Assembly: GCF_003385185.1 (NCBI RefSeq)
Contig: NZ_PQHZ01000036.1
Coordinates: 1-64,000, forward strand
Source of the DNA: Amycolatopsis palatopharyngis
GTDB lineage: Bacteria; Actinomycetota; Actinomycetes; Mycobacteriales; Pseudonocardiaceae
Direction of reading: 5' to 3'
DNA: 64,000 bases
Part shown: positions 7,730-16,314 of the stretch, in pieces
Position numbering within the stretch: the first letter of the stretch is position 1
Layout: every line of letters begins with the position of its first letter
The notes under the pieces: generated by a model
What the model saw: only the letters and a program-made list of their open reading frames with translations
Told to the model about the DNA's origin: nothing
Database searches by the model: none
Translations under genes and position numbers: made by a program

Positions 7730-8470
7730 CTAGAGGTTGCGCTCGGCGTACACCTTCATCGCGTCGCGGACGAGTTCAGCTGTCCCGTCGCCGTGCCGGT
7801 CGTAGTTCGCCGTGAAGCGCGGGTCGTCCACGTAGAGCTGGCCCAACCCGGTGAAGTACTCCTTGGTCGGCGTCGTGGTCACCGCGAGCCAGTCGTGCAG
7901 GCGCTGCGTGATCGCCTGGACCTCCACGCTGTCCGCGCCGCGGCCGGCCTCCCTCGCCCGGCCGAAGTCCGCCGCGATGTCGAGCTGGCGCTGCTGGAAC
8001 TCCTTCCTCTCGGCGTCGCTGAGCGAGCGCCACCAGCGATCCCCCTGCTCGTAGGCCTCTCGGCCCCATCGCTCGGTGACCTCCTGCTCGTACCGCGTGT
8101 GGTCGAATCCGTCGAAAACTTCCTCTGCCATCAGTTGTTCACCTCCTTCCGTCTTGTGCAAGGTCGTGCGTACCGACTCGATCTGGCGCCCGATCCGCTG
8201 TTGCTCCTGCTCCAGCAGTTCGAGGTGGGTGCGTAATGCGGACACGGTGTCCCGCTGCCCTTCGAGCACCTCGGCGATGGCCGGAAGGCCGAGGCCGAGG
8301 TCGCGCAGCAGCAGGATCCGCTGTAGCCGGACCAGTGACTCCTGGTCGTAGTAGCGGTATCCGTTGCGCCCCACCCGGCTCGGCTTGAGCAGTCCGATGT
8401 CGCCGTAGTGGCGCAACGTCCGGCTCGTGGTGCCTGCCGAGCGGGCGAGCTCCTGGATGGACCAGTCCAT
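7730..8470 (-). CDS. MerR-family regulator with TipAS drug-binding domain
   Basis: A 246-residue TipA-like activator. Residues 1-70 are a MerR winged helix (SIQELARSAGTTSRTLRHYGDIGLL, GYRYYDQESLVRLQRILLLRDLG), then a dimerising coiled coil (about 75-112), then a TipAS domain (about 115-245, with RWWRSLSDAERKEFQ and KEYFTGLGQLYVDDPRF). In Streptomyces, TipAL binds thiopeptide-like antibiotics and activates its own promoter. GGGAGG precedes the ATG. The upstream 19-bp-spacer promoter with a palindrome between -35 and -10 supports autoactivation. Confidence 0.9.
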   Translation of the reverse strand: MDWSIQELARSAGTTSRTLRHYGDIGLLKPSRVGRNGYRYYDQESLVRLQRILLLRDLGLGLPAIAEVLEGQRDTVSALRTHLELLEQEQQRIGRQIESVRTTLHKTEGGEQLMAEEVFDGFDHTRYEQEVTERWGREAYEQGDRWWRSLSDAERKEFQQRQLDIAADFGRAREAGRGADSVEVQAITQRLHDWLAVTTTPTKEYFTGLGQLYVDDPRFTANYDRHGDGTAELVRDAMKVYAERNL

Positions 8471-8503
8471 CCGCGGCCTCCCTGATCTCGTTCGGTGCTG
8501 ACA

Positions 8504-8534
8504 ACGGTAGAAGTTGACGCAGCGTCAAGGTCAA
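8504..8534 (-). promoter_or_regulatory. MerR-type promoter with 19-bp spacer and operator palindrome
   Basis: On the minus strand, -35 TTGACC (8534-8529) and -10 TACCGT (8509-8504) are 19 bp apart, the over-long spacer typical of MerR-activated promoters. Between them lies TTGACGCTGCGTCAA (8528-8514), a perfect 7-bp palindrome around one base. It reads into the tipA-like gene. Confidence 0.65.
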
Positions 8535-8614
8535 GCGTTTGTCTTCTCGACTTCACCCGTTAGTGGCTATCGGATGAAAGCCTGCGCTTTCCCGACATCG
8601 GAAGAAGGACCACA

Positions 8615-9706
8615 GTGATCTCTCGCAGACCTTCCACCAGAGCAGTCGCCCGACGGCCGTGGGGCCGATCGGCGACATCCACGGCCGTCGTCGTGGCCCT
8701 GCTGGGCGGGGGTGCGGCCACCGCGCACGCGACTCCTGGCGCCTCGCGTAACCACTTCGACATCCAGGCGCATCGCGGGGGCATTGGGCTGACCGTCGAA
8801 GGCACCCTGCCCGCGTTCGCGAAGGCCATGGAGCTCGGGGTGAGCACGCTGGAACTCGACATCCAGATCACCCGGGACGGCCGGGACGTCGTCACCCACG
8901 ACCGCAGGATCAACCCGGCCAAATGCGCCGACACCGCGCCTGTGTCGGAGGGTGACCCGGACTTTCCCTACGCGGGCAAGTACATCAAGAACCTGACGTT
9001 CGCCCAGGTCCGGATGCTTGACTGTGGTTCCCAGCGGCAGCCGAACTACCCGAATCAGGAGCTCGCCCCAGGGGCGAAGATGCCCACCCTCGCCGAGGTG
9101 TTCGAGCTCGCCAGGCAGCAGCGCGCGTGGAAGATCCACTTCAACATCGAGACCAAGGTGGAGGCCGCCGCCCCGGAGGAGACCGCGCCGCGGGAGCAGT
9201 TCGTCAGTCGCGCCGTGCGCGAGATCGGCCGTTCCGGGTTCGCGCACAACACCACCGTGCAGAGCTTCGACTGGGGTGCGCTGATGTTGATGCGTGAGAC
9301 GGCGCCCTGGATCAAGACGGTCGCGCTGACTCAGCCCGAGTTCCTGCAGGTGGGAAAGCCGGGGAAGTCGCCGTGGCTCGGCGGCATCGACATCGACGAC
9401 TTCGGTGGCAGTCCGGTGCGGGCGGTCAAGTCCTTCCATGCGAGCGCACTGTCCCCGGTGCACGGGAACCCGCAGGGCGGCAGCGTCACCGACCCTGGAT
9501 ATCAGCCGTTCACCACGGCGTCACTGGTGCGGGAAGCGCACCGGGCTGGGATCAAGGTCGTGCCGTGGACGATCAACGACAAGGCAACCATGCACAAGCT
9601 GATCGACGACGGGGTGGACGGGATTATCACCGACTATCCGGACCGGTTGCGGGAGGTCGCGGCCGCGCGTGGCTTCCGGCTGCCACGCGCGTATCCGGCT
9701 TCCTAA
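8615..9706 (+). CDS. Secreted glycerophosphodiester phosphodiesterase
   Basis: A 363-residue GDPD of the TIM-barrel UgpQ/GlpQ type that would hydrolyse glycerophosphodiesters to glycerol-3-phosphate and an alcohol outside the membrane. A signal peptide occupies residues 1-40 with a twin-Arg-like start (ARRPWGRSATS) and an AHA cleavage motif. Catalytic signatures are AHRGG (52-56), ELDIQIT (80-86) and THDRRI (94-99). The C-terminal TIM-barrel strands include VVPWTINDK and DGIITDYPDRL, the family's last motif. The GTG at 8615 has GAAGAAGGA upstream. Confidence 0.9.
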   Translation: MISRRPSTRAVARRPWGRSATSTAVVVALLGGGAATAHATPGASRNHFDIQAHRGGIGLTVEGTLPAFAKAMELGVSTLELDIQITRDGRDVVTHDRRINPAKCADTAPVSEGDPDFPYAGKYIKNLTFAQVRMLDCGSQRQPNYPNQELAPGAKMPTLAEVFELARQQRAWKIHFNIETKVEAAAPEETAPREQFVSRAVREIGRSGFAHNTTVQSFDWGALMLMRETAPWIKTVALTQPEFLQVGKPGKSPWLGGIDIDDFGGSPVRAVKSFHASALSPVHGNPQGGSVTDPGYQPFTTASLVREAHRAGIKVVPWTINDKATMHKLIDDGVDGIITDYPDRLREVAAARGFRLPRAYPAS

Positions 9707-9835
9707 CCATTTCTATGCCTTTCTAGTCCTGAGGATAGACAACCGGATAAAGCTCGATGAGTGAAGTGGCGCCGGAATGGGTAGCTTCGCGAGAACAGGT
9801 TTCGAGCTAGGTAAGACTCAGGAGGGCGAGGAAAA

Positions 9836-10435
9836 GTGATTCTCCGTCGAGTTGCGCGTCCGCTGCTCGCGTCGATCTTCATCTCGGGCGGGCTGAATGC
9901 GCTGCGCCAAGCCGAGGGACACGCACAGATGGCCAAGCCCGTCCTGGACAAGGCCGTGCGTTCCCAAGCCGGTTCGTTGCCGGGGGCGTTGCCGACCGAT
10001 GACGTCACGCTGGTGAAGATCGACGGCGCGGTGAAGGTCGCCGCCGGAACGGCGCTGGCGCTGGGCAAGCTGCCCCGGTTGTCGGCGGTGCTGCTGCTGG
10101 GCAGCCTCGTGCCGACCACGCTGGCCGGACATCGGTTCTGGGAAAGCGAGGACGCGGGCGACAAGCAGAACCAGCAGATCCACTTCTTCAAGAACGCCGG
10201 GCTCGCCGGTGGGCTGCTGCTGGCGGCTGCCGACACCGAGGGCAAGCCATCCGTTGGCTGGCGGGCCCGCAGGGCGGCGAAGGTCGCGGGCACGACGGCA
10301 AAGGTGGCCGGCAAGCAGGTGCACGACGCGGGTGAGGACGTGTTCGACGGCGTGCGCACGGCACAGGCGAAGACGCACAAGCTGGCAGGCAAGGCCACGA
10401 AGGCAGTGGAGTCCGCGATCCCGGCTCATCACTGA
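9836..10435 (+). CDS. DoxX-family membrane protein
   Basis: A 199-residue protein with DoxX signatures: RPLLASIFISGGLNALR at the N-terminus and TALALGKLPRLSAVLLLGSLVPTT in the middle, giving about four hydrophobic segments. The basic, Ala/Lys-rich C-terminal tail (about 140-199) probably lies in the cytoplasm. DoxX relatives are linked to redox or oxidative-stress complexes in mycobacteria; the role here is inferred. GTG start with GGAGGGCGAGG just upstream. The stop lies inside a 10-bp tandem repeat array. Confidence 0.78.
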   Translation: MILRRVARPLLASIFISGGLNALRQAEGHAQMAKPVLDKAVRSQAGSLPGALPTDDVTLVKIDGAVKVAAGTALALGKLPRLSAVLLLGSLVPTTLAGHRFWESEDAGDKQNQQIHFFKNAGLAGGLLLAAADTEGKPSVGWRARRAAKVAGTTAKVAGKQVHDAGEDVFDGVRTAQAKTHKLAGKATKAVESAIPAHH

Positions 10436-10480
10436 TCGGCACTGATCGGCACAGATCGATACTGATCGGCACTGATCCGC
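10431..10480. repeat. Tandem array of five 10-bp units over a stop codon
   Basis: Five head-to-tail units of ACTGATCGGC: units 1, 2 and 4 are identical, unit 5 has one change and unit 3 three changes. The array starts at the last codons of the DoxX-like gene and runs into the intergenic region. The period matches one helical turn. Confidence 0.9.
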
Positions 10481-10496
10481 CAGGACTGCGGCCGGA

Positions 10497-10533
10497 GGCC
10501 ACCCCGCCCGCGTCGCCCGCAGGCGGGGTGGCC
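10497..10533. terminator. Bidirectional terminator between DoxX-like gene and ABC permease
   Basis: GGCCACCCCGCC (10497-10508) pairs perfectly with GGCGGGGTGGCC (10522-10533) around a 13-nt loop, between two convergent genes. GC-rich stem without a clear U-tract, as usual in actinobacteria. Confidence 0.65.
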
Positions 10534-10555
10534 GCTGACCTTTGGTGTGCGGTGC

Positions 10556-11371
10556 CTACTTGCTGGCGACCTTGCGGTAGCGGGCTGTGGCCAGCGGCGC
10601 GAAGATCGCGATGATCACGACGCAGCTGAGCACGGCGTACAGCGCCGCGTTCTCCGCAGGCCAGCCGCTGGGTTCGGGATAGCCGCTCGGTGCCGGGTTC
10701 CCGAACAAGTCCCTGGTCGCGTTCACCGCCGCGGTGAACGGGTTCCAGTCGGCGAAAGTGCCAAGCACTCCGGGCAGGCTCTCCTGCGGCACGAACGCCG
10801 ACGAGACGAACGTCAGCGGGAACATCCAGATCAGCCCCGCGCTGTTGGCGACCTCGACGCTCTTGGCGAGCAGGCCGATGTACGCGCCGATCCAGGACAT
10901 GGCGAACGCGAACATCAGAATCACCAGGTAACCGAGTACGGCATCGACGAAGCTGCCGCGAATCCGCCAGCCGATCAACAGGCCACAGACCGACATCACG
11001 ACCAGCACGACCAGGCTCAGCACCTGGTCGGCGGTGGTCCGGCCGACGATGACCGCGAAGCGGGACATCGGCAGCGAGCGAAACCGGTCGATGATGCCCT
11101 TCTGCAGGTCGCTGGCGAAACCGATGACCGTATAGGAGGAGTTGAACGCCACGGTCTGCGCGAAGATGCCGGCGATGAGGAACTCCCGGTACTCGCTGCT
11201 GTCACTGCCGGGACCGCCGATCGCACCGCCGAAAACGTAGGCGAACATCAGCACGAACATGATCGGAAACGCGGTCGCGCCGAGCAGCCACTCGGGATTG
11301 CGGCGCACGTTCATCAGGTTTCGCCAGGTGACGACCTGGCTGTCGGACAGGCCCTTCACAAAGGTGTTCAC
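10556..11371 (-). CDS. ABC-2 type transporter permease (DrrB-like)
   Basis: A 271-residue permease with about six membrane segments and the ABC-2/DrrB layout (VVTWRNLMNVRRNPEWLL start, GGIIDRFRSLPMSRFAV-like cytoplasmic loop). Together with the ATPase next door it would form a daunorubicin-resistance-type exporter of a drug or lipid. Its GTG start overlaps the ATPase stop in a GTGA junction, so translation is coupled. The substrate is unknown. Confidence 0.85.
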   Translation of the reverse strand: MNTFVKGLSDSQVVTWRNLMNVRRNPEWLLGATAFPIMFVLMFAYVFGGAIGGPGSDSSEYREFLIAGIFAQTVAFNSSYTVIGFASDLQKGIIDRFRSLPMSRFAVIVGRTTADQVLSLVVLVVMSVCGLLIGWRIRGSFVDAVLGYLVILMFAFAMSWIGAYIGLLAKSVEVANSAGLIWMFPLTFVSSAFVPQESLPGVLGTFADWNPFTAAVNATRDLFGNPAPSGYPEPSGWPAENAALYAVLSCVVIIAIFAPLATARYRKVASK

Positions 11372-12348
11372 GCCGGTGCCCCCTGTTCTTCCACGGTGCT
11401 GGCATGGCCGGTCAGCGACAGGAACACGTCGTCCAGCGTGGGCCGGTGCAGGGCGACGTCCTGCACCACGATGTTCTGCGCGTCGAGCCTGCGCAGCGCC
11501 TCGATCAGGGCCTTGGGTCCTGCGTCCACGAGCACGTCGGCCTTGCGCGTGTGCCGGTCGACGGCAGGTTCCCCGGTGCCGATCTCGGCCAGCACGCGTG
11601 CCGTGGCATCGAGATCATCGGGAGAGGCGACCACGAGTTCCAGTCGTTCCCCGCCGATCTGCCCCTTCAGCTGATCGGCCGTCCCCTTGGCGATGACCTT
11701 GCCCTTGTCGATCACCATGATGTCGTCGGCGAGCTGGTCGGCCTCCTCCAGGTACTGCGTGGTGAGCAGCACGGTGGTGCCGTCGGCGACCAGCTCCTTG
11801 ATGACCTCCCATGTGTCGAGCCGCCCCCGCGGATCGAGGCCGGTGGTCGGCTCGTCCAGGATCACCACTGTGGGCTCGGCGACGAGAGCGCCGGCCAGGT
11901 CGAGCCTTCGACGCATACCGCCGGAGTACCCCTTCGAAGGGCGGTCGGCGGCGTCCTCGAGCCGGAATCGGGCGAGCAGTTCCCTGGCTCGCGCTTTGGC
12001 CGTGCTCTTGTTCTTGCCGTAGAGCCTGCCGACCATGTACAGGTTCTCGAAACCGGTGAGGTTCTCGTCCACAGCCGCGTACTGCCCGGAGAGCCCGATC
12101 GAGCGACGGACGGCGTCCGGATCGGCGAGCACGTCGTGCCCTGCGACCCACGCCTGGCCGGAGTCCGGCTGCAGCAACGTTGTGAGAATGCGAACCGTAG
12201 TGGTCTTGCCCGCGCCGTTCGGCCCCAGTAACCCCAGTACCTTGCCGGCCTGGATTTCCAGATCGACACCGTCCAGCGCGCGCGTTGACCCGTACGTCTT
12301 CACCAGTGCCTGTGCGCGCACAGCGACACGGTGGTCGGGTTGAGACAT
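11368..12348 (-). CDS. ABC transporter ATP-binding protein (DrrA-like)
   Basis: A 326-residue ATPase. Walker A GPNGAGKT (42-49), signature YSGGMRRR (141-148) and Walker B VVILDEP (161-167) are intact, and the C-terminal extension (about 225-326, with TLDDVFLSLTGH) is the DrrA-type domain. It powers export through the coupled permease. AGGGGAG precedes the ATG. No resistance or biosynthetic gene adjoins, so the substrate may be an external drug or an envelope lipid. Confidence 0.88.
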   Translation of the reverse strand: MSQPDHRVAVRAQALVKTYGSTRALDGVDLEIQAGKVLGLLGPNGAGKTTTVRILTTLLQPDSGQAWVAGHDVLADPDAVRRSIGLSGQYAAVDENLTGFENLYMVGRLYGKNKSTAKARARELLARFRLEDAADRPSKGYSGGMRRRLDLAGALVAEPTVVILDEPTTGLDPRGRLDTWEVIKELVADGTTVLLTTQYLEEADQLADDIMVIDKGKVIAKGTADQLKGQIGGERLELVVASPDDLDATARVLAEIGTGEPAVDRHTRKADVLVDAGPKALIEALRRLDAQNIVVQDVALHRPTLDDVFLSLTGHASTVEEQGAPA

Positions 12349-12434
12349 AACACTCCCCTGTTCGGATTAGATCTCCGATGCTAGGAGTGACCACCGACAA
12401 AAGTCGCGCAATTTCCGCTGCCGGCGAAAGAAGT

Positions 12435-12482
12435 CACCACGGCCGCCCTGAGGGTGTCGCGCATCCCAGGGCGGCCGCGGTG
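12435..12482 (-). terminator. Terminator of the thiolase gene
   Basis: A 16-bp stem with a single mismatch (CACCACGGCCGCCCTG at 12435-12450 against 12467-12482) and a 16-nt loop lies immediately after the thiolase stop. Confidence 0.65.
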
Positions 12483-12490
12483 GCGAGACG

Positions 12491-13894
12491 CTACTTCTCC
12501 AGGATGGCGGTGATTCCCTGGCCGCCTGCGGCACAAATCGAGATCAGGCCACGGCCGGAACCCTGCTCGTCGAGCAGTTTGGCCAGGGTCGCCACGATGC
12601 GACCACCAGTGGCCGCGAACGGGTGACCCGCCGCGAGCGAGGAACCGTTGACGTTGAGCTTGGCGCGGTCGATCGAGCCGAGCGGCGCGTCCAGTCCCAG
12701 CTTCTCCTTCGCGAAGGCCGGGTCCTCCCACGCCTTCAACGTGGCGAGCACCTGCGAGGCGAAGGCTTCGTGGACCTCGTAGAAGTCGAAGTCCTGAAGG
12801 GACAGTCCGGCCTTGGCCAGCATCCGCGGCACGGCATATGCGGGCGCCATCAGCAGGCCCTCGTCGCCGTGCACGTAGTCGACCGCGGCGGTCTGCGAGA
12901 ACGTCAGGTATGCCAGCACCGGCAGGTTGCGCTCCTTGGCCCACTCCTCCGTGGCCAGCAGCACGGTCGACGCGCCGTCGGACAGTGGTGTGGAGTTGCC
13001 CGCCGTCATCGTGCCCTCTGGGCCGCCGAACGCCGGCTTGAGCTTGCCGAGCTTCTCGGCGGTCGAGTCCGCGCGCAGGTTCTGGTCCTTCGACAGCTTC
13101 AGGAACGGTGTGAGCAGGTCGTCGAAGAACCCACGCTCGTAGGCCGCGGCGAGTCGCTGGTGGCTCGTGGCTGCCAGTTCGTCCTGATCGGCACGGGAGA
13201 CGTCCCATTCCTTGGCCGTGACGGAGGCGTGCTCGCCCATCGAAAGCCCGGTCCGCGGTTCGGAGTTGCGCGGGATCTCCGGAACGATGTGTCCGGGACG
13301 GATCTTCGCCAGCAGTTTGAGCCGGTCACCCGCACTCTTCGCGGCGTTGAGCTGGACGAGCAGCTTGCGCAGCTTGTCGTTCACGGCCAGTGGTGCGTCG
13401 CTGGTGGTGTCCACGCCACCCGCGATCGCCGAGTCGATCTGGCCGAGCGCGATCTTGTTGGCGACGTTGACGATCGCCTGCAGACCGGTGCCGCACGCCA
13501 TCTGTACGTCGGCCGCCGGGGTCTCGGGCGAGAGCGCACTGCCCAGCACGCACTCCCTGGCCAGGTTGAAATCGCGCGAGTGCTTCAGTACCGCACCGGC
13601 TGCCACCTCGCCGATCCGTTCGCCCTGCAGCGAGAACCGGCTGATGAGCCCGTCCAGCGCGGCCGTGAGCATGTCCTGATTGGACGCGTTGGCGTAGGGC
13701 CCGTTCGAGCGGGCGAACGGGATCCGGTTCCCGCCGATGATGGCGACCCTGCGCACGCCGGAATCCGTGCCGCCCTTGGCGGCGGCGTCGTTCGCGGCAG
13801 CGCTCTTCGTCGCGCCGGACTTCGTGGCGCCGCTCTTCGCAGTGGCCGCGCGAGCCCGCCCGCGCCCGCCTGTCGGCTTCTCAGCTGAGCTCAT
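12491..13894 (-). CDS. fadA2: Acetyl-CoA acetyltransferase (thiolase), FadA2-like
   Basis: A 467-residue thiolase catalysing thiolytic cleavage of 3-ketoacyl-CoA or the reverse condensation. The acyl-enzyme Cys134 lies in QMACGTGLQA, and the general-base/acid residues His424 (GHPFAATGG) and Cys454 (SICAAGGQG) are present. Residues 1-45 are a Lys/Ala/Ser low-complexity extension (KSGATKSGATKS) not found in compact thiolases. Start ATG with GGAGGAAGTC. Divergent from fabG4 over a TetR-type operator; the same trio is linked in M. tuberculosis (fadA2-fabG4-htdX), from memory. Likely beta-oxidation or acyl-chain remodelling. Confidence 0.88.
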   Translation of the reverse strand: MSSAEKPTGGRGRARAATAKSGATKSGATKSAAANDAAAKGGTDSGVRRVAIIGGNRIPFARSNGPYANASNQDMLTAALDGLISRFSLQGERIGEVAAGAVLKHSRDFNLARECVLGSALSPETPAADVQMACGTGLQAIVNVANKIALGQIDSAIAGGVDTTSDAPLAVNDKLRKLLVQLNAAKSAGDRLKLLAKIRPGHIVPEIPRNSEPRTGLSMGEHASVTAKEWDVSRADQDELAATSHQRLAAAYERGFFDDLLTPFLKLSKDQNLRADSTAEKLGKLKPAFGGPEGTMTAGNSTPLSDGASTVLLATEEWAKERNLPVLAYLTFSQTAAVDYVHGDEGLLMAPAYAVPRMLAKAGLSLQDFDFYEVHEAFASQVLATLKAWEDPAFAKEKLGLDAPLGSIDRAKLNVNGSSLAAGHPFAATGGRIVATLAKLLDEQGSGRGLISICAAGGQGITAILEK

Positions 13895-13952
13895 GACTTC
13901 CTCCAGCGCGCAGAATTTTGGTCGGTGATGCCGAACCCATCGAAAGTGTAAC

Positions 13953-13967
13953 CTACCCGCGAGTAGG
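13953..13967. promoter_or_regulatory. TetR-type operator, fadA2/fabG4 divergent promoter
   Basis: CTACCCGCGAGTAGG, inside a longer inverted repeat (TAACCTAC...GTAGGTTA, 13949-13970). It matches two sites at 17045-17076 and two at 59289-59327. Placed between divergent fadA2 and fabG4, it can control both. Confidence 0.7.
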
Positions 13968-14010
13968 TTAGGCTGGACAGTGACGCAGGCGGCAACAACG
14001 GAGGCAGTCG

Positions 14011-15357
14011 ATGGCCGACAGGTACCAGCAGTTCACCAAGTCCCCGATCGGCAGGTTCGTGGTGCCCAAGCTCGGCCTGCCCAGCCCGACTCCGTTGCGT
14101 CGCTACACGCCGGGCCAGCCCGCGCTCGATGGTCCCGCACTCGTGGGTGCCGCGCCGAACGGACGGCTGGAGAAGACCCTGACCAGCCAGCTCGCCGACG
14201 CCGGGATCGAGGTGCGCACCGAGGCCGCGGACGGCACGAAGTACGGCGCACTGGTCTTCGACGCCACTGGCATCAAGGATCCCAAGGACCTGCGTGAGCT
14301 GCACAAGTTCTTCCACCCGGTGATCCGCAAGGTGGGTACGTGCGGCCGCGTCGTCGTGGTCGGCACGCCCCCGGAGTTGGCCGGGGGCCGGGAACGCATC
14401 GCTCAGCGTGCGCTCGAAGGCTTCACCCGTTCCGTCGGCAAGGAGCTCAAGCGCGGAGCCACCGCGCAGCTCGTCTACGTCGCCGAAGGAGCTGAGGACG
14501 CGACCGAATCCACCCTGCGTTTCCTGCTCTCGGCCAAGTCCGCGTTCGTGGACGGCCAGGTCATCCGGGTCGGCACGGTGCCGGCGACGGGAAAGACGCA
14601 GGTACCCGCGAACTGGGAGAAGCCCCTCGAGGGCAAGATCGCGCTGGTGACCGGTGCGTCCAGGGGGATCGGCGCCGCCATCGCCGAGGTGCTCGCCCGT
14701 GACGGCGCGCACGTCGTCGCACTGGACATCCCGGCCCAGGGCGGTGACCTCTCGCAGGTCGCGAACAAGATCGGCGGTTCGGCACTGCAGCTCGACATCA
14801 CCGCGGCCGACGCGCCGGAGAAACTCGCGACGTATCTCACCGAACGGCACGGCGGAGTGGACGTCGTCGTGCACAACGCGGGAATCACCAGGGACAAGAC
14901 ACTGGGCAACATGACCGAGGGCGGCTGGGACGCCGTACTCGCGGTCAACCTCAACTCCCAGCTCGCCGTCAACGACAAGCTGCTCGCCGGCAAGGTACTG
15001 AACGAGGGCGGACGGATCATCGGGGTCTCCTCGATCGCCGGAATCGCGGGCAATGTCGGCCAGACCAACTACGCCACGACCAAGGCCGGGGTCATCGGCA
15101 TGGTGGACGACGGAGCGGCCCGGCTCGCCGAGCACGGCGGCACGATCAATGCCGTCGCACCTGGGTTCATCGAGACCAAGATGACGGCCGCGGTCCCCGT
15201 CGTCATTCGTGAAGCGGGACGCAGGCTGGCCAGTCTCGCCCAGGGTGGGCTTCCGGTGGACGTCGCCGAGACCATCGCCTGGTACGCCAACCCCGCCTCG
15301 GCTGCCGTCAATGGCAACGTCGTACGCGTGTGCGGCCAAGCCCTGATCGGCGCGTGA
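14011..15357 (+). CDS. fabG4: 3-oxoacyl-ACP/CoA reductase, FabG4 type
   Basis: A 448-residue high-molecular-weight FabG. Residues 1-205 form a degenerate Rossmann-like domain; residues 207-448 are the catalytic SDR with cofactor loop TGASRGIG (214-221), NAG (289-291), Ser340/341 and the Tyr354-x3-Lys358 pair. M. tuberculosis FabG4, as known, is NADH-dependent and prefers long 3-oxoacyl-CoA. GGAGG lies upstream of the ATG at 14011. Followed 4 nt later by the htdX-like dehydratase, so reduction and dehydration steps are co-expressed. Confidence 0.9.
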   Translation: MADRYQQFTKSPIGRFVVPKLGLPSPTPLRRYTPGQPALDGPALVGAAPNGRLEKTLTSQLADAGIEVRTEAADGTKYGALVFDATGIKDPKDLRELHKFFHPVIRKVGTCGRVVVVGTPPELAGGRERIAQRALEGFTRSVGKELKRGATAQLVYVAEGAEDATESTLRFLLSAKSAFVDGQVIRVGTVPATGKTQVPANWEKPLEGKIALVTGASRGIGAAIAEVLARDGAHVVALDIPAQGGDLSQVANKIGGSALQLDITAADAPEKLATYLTERHGGVDVVVHNAGITRDKTLGNMTEGGWDAVLAVNLNSQLAVNDKLLAGKVLNEGGRIIGVSSIAGIAGNVGQTNYATTKAGVIGMVDDGAARLAEHGGTINAVAPGFIETKMTAAVPVVIREAGRRLASLAQGGLPVDVAETIAWYANPASAAVNGNVVRVCGQALIGA

Positions 15358-15361
15358 CCTC

Positions 15362-16273
15362 ATGGTCGTGAAGGAAATACACTCCGCGCCCAGCCTGTCG
15401 ACGCTGTATCCCAAGGCGGCCCTCGGCGGGCTGCTGCCCGGCGGCAAGGGCGGCGGCAGCCTTCCGGATACCGAGTACGTGCGTCCCGACGTCGTCGTCG
15501 ACCCCGCACATCTCGCGGCGTACAACGAGGTCTGCGGGTTCAGGCTGTCCGACGATCTGCCCGCGACCTACCCGCACATCCTGGCGTTCCCGTTGCAGAT
15601 CGCGCTGATGACGGAGCAGGCGTTCCCTTTCCCGCTGCTGGGCATGGTGCACGTCGCCAACCGCATCACGCAGCGCAGGCCGGTTCGCCTCGGAGAGTCG
15701 TTCACGCTGCGCGTGCGGGTGGAGAACCTGCGTCCCCATGAGAAGGGGCAGCAGTTCGACGTGATCAGCGAGGTCATCCCGAGCCAGACGCCCGATGACG
15801 GTCCCGTGTGGACGGATGTGAGCACCTACCTCCGGCGCGGCGATGGGAGTGCTGAGCGGGGTGGAAAGCGCGAGCAGCTCGCTCCGCCGTCACCGACCGC
15901 GATCTGGCGGGTACCGGGGGACATCGGCCGCAGCTACGCGGAGGTGTCTGGTGACCGCAACCCGATCCACCTGCACCCGCTGACCGCGCGGATGTTCGGC
16001 TTCCCTTCGGCGATCGCCCACGGGATGTGGACCAAGGCGCACAGCCTGGCCGCGTTCGAGGGCAGGCTGCCCGACGCCTACACCGTCGACGTGCGGTTCA
16101 AGCTCCCCGTCCTGCTCCCCGCAAAGGTCGCCTTCACCACCTGGCGATTGGAGCCGGACAGCGGCGCGGAGCGTCTCCGTGGGGGGTGGCGAACGGGTGA
16201 CGGGTGGGCGTTCGAGCTCTGGAACGCGCGTAAGCCCAAGCCACATCTGGAAGGCACCATCACCGCCCTGTGA
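15362..16273 (+). CDS. htdX: MaoC-like (R)-3-hydroxyacyl dehydratase, HtdX type
   Basis: A 303-residue double hot-dog dehydratase. The C-terminal half holds the hydratase-2 motif: Asp and His in SGDRNPIHLHPLTARMFG, then FPSAIAHGMWTKA. The N-terminal hot dog (about 30-165) is degenerate. It would interconvert 3-hydroxyacyl- and trans-2-enoyl-thioesters, following fabG4 in an operon. The stop overlaps palindrome copy 2 by one base. No Shine-Dalgarno is obvious; coupling to fabG4 translation is likely. Confidence 0.88.
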   Translation: MVVKEIHSAPSLSTLYPKAALGGLLPGGKGGGSLPDTEYVRPDVVVDPAHLAAYNEVCGFRLSDDLPATYPHILAFPLQIALMTEQAFPFPLLGMVHVANRITQRRPVRLGESFTLRVRVENLRPHEKGQQFDVISEVIPSQTPDDGPVWTDVSTYLRRGDGSAERGGKREQLAPPSPTAIWRVPGDIGRSYAEVSGDRNPIHLHPLTARMFGFPSAIAHGMWTKAHSLAAFEGRLPDAYTVDVRFKLPVLLPAKVAFTTWRLEPDSGAERLRGGWRTGDGWAFELWNARKPKPHLEGTITAL

Positions 16274-16298
16274 TCGCACTTTTCCGGGAAAGTGCGAT
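16273..16298. repeat. Intergenic palindrome, copy 2
   Basis: A 26-bp palindrome with one mismatched pair (ATCGCACTTTTCC | GGGAAAGTGCGAT), the same core as the copies at 4314, 26792 and 26848. It lies exactly between the stops of convergent htdX and tetR, where it could act as a bidirectional terminator. Confidence 0.88.
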
Positions 16299-16314
16299 AC
16301 CGGGGTGACCGGGG

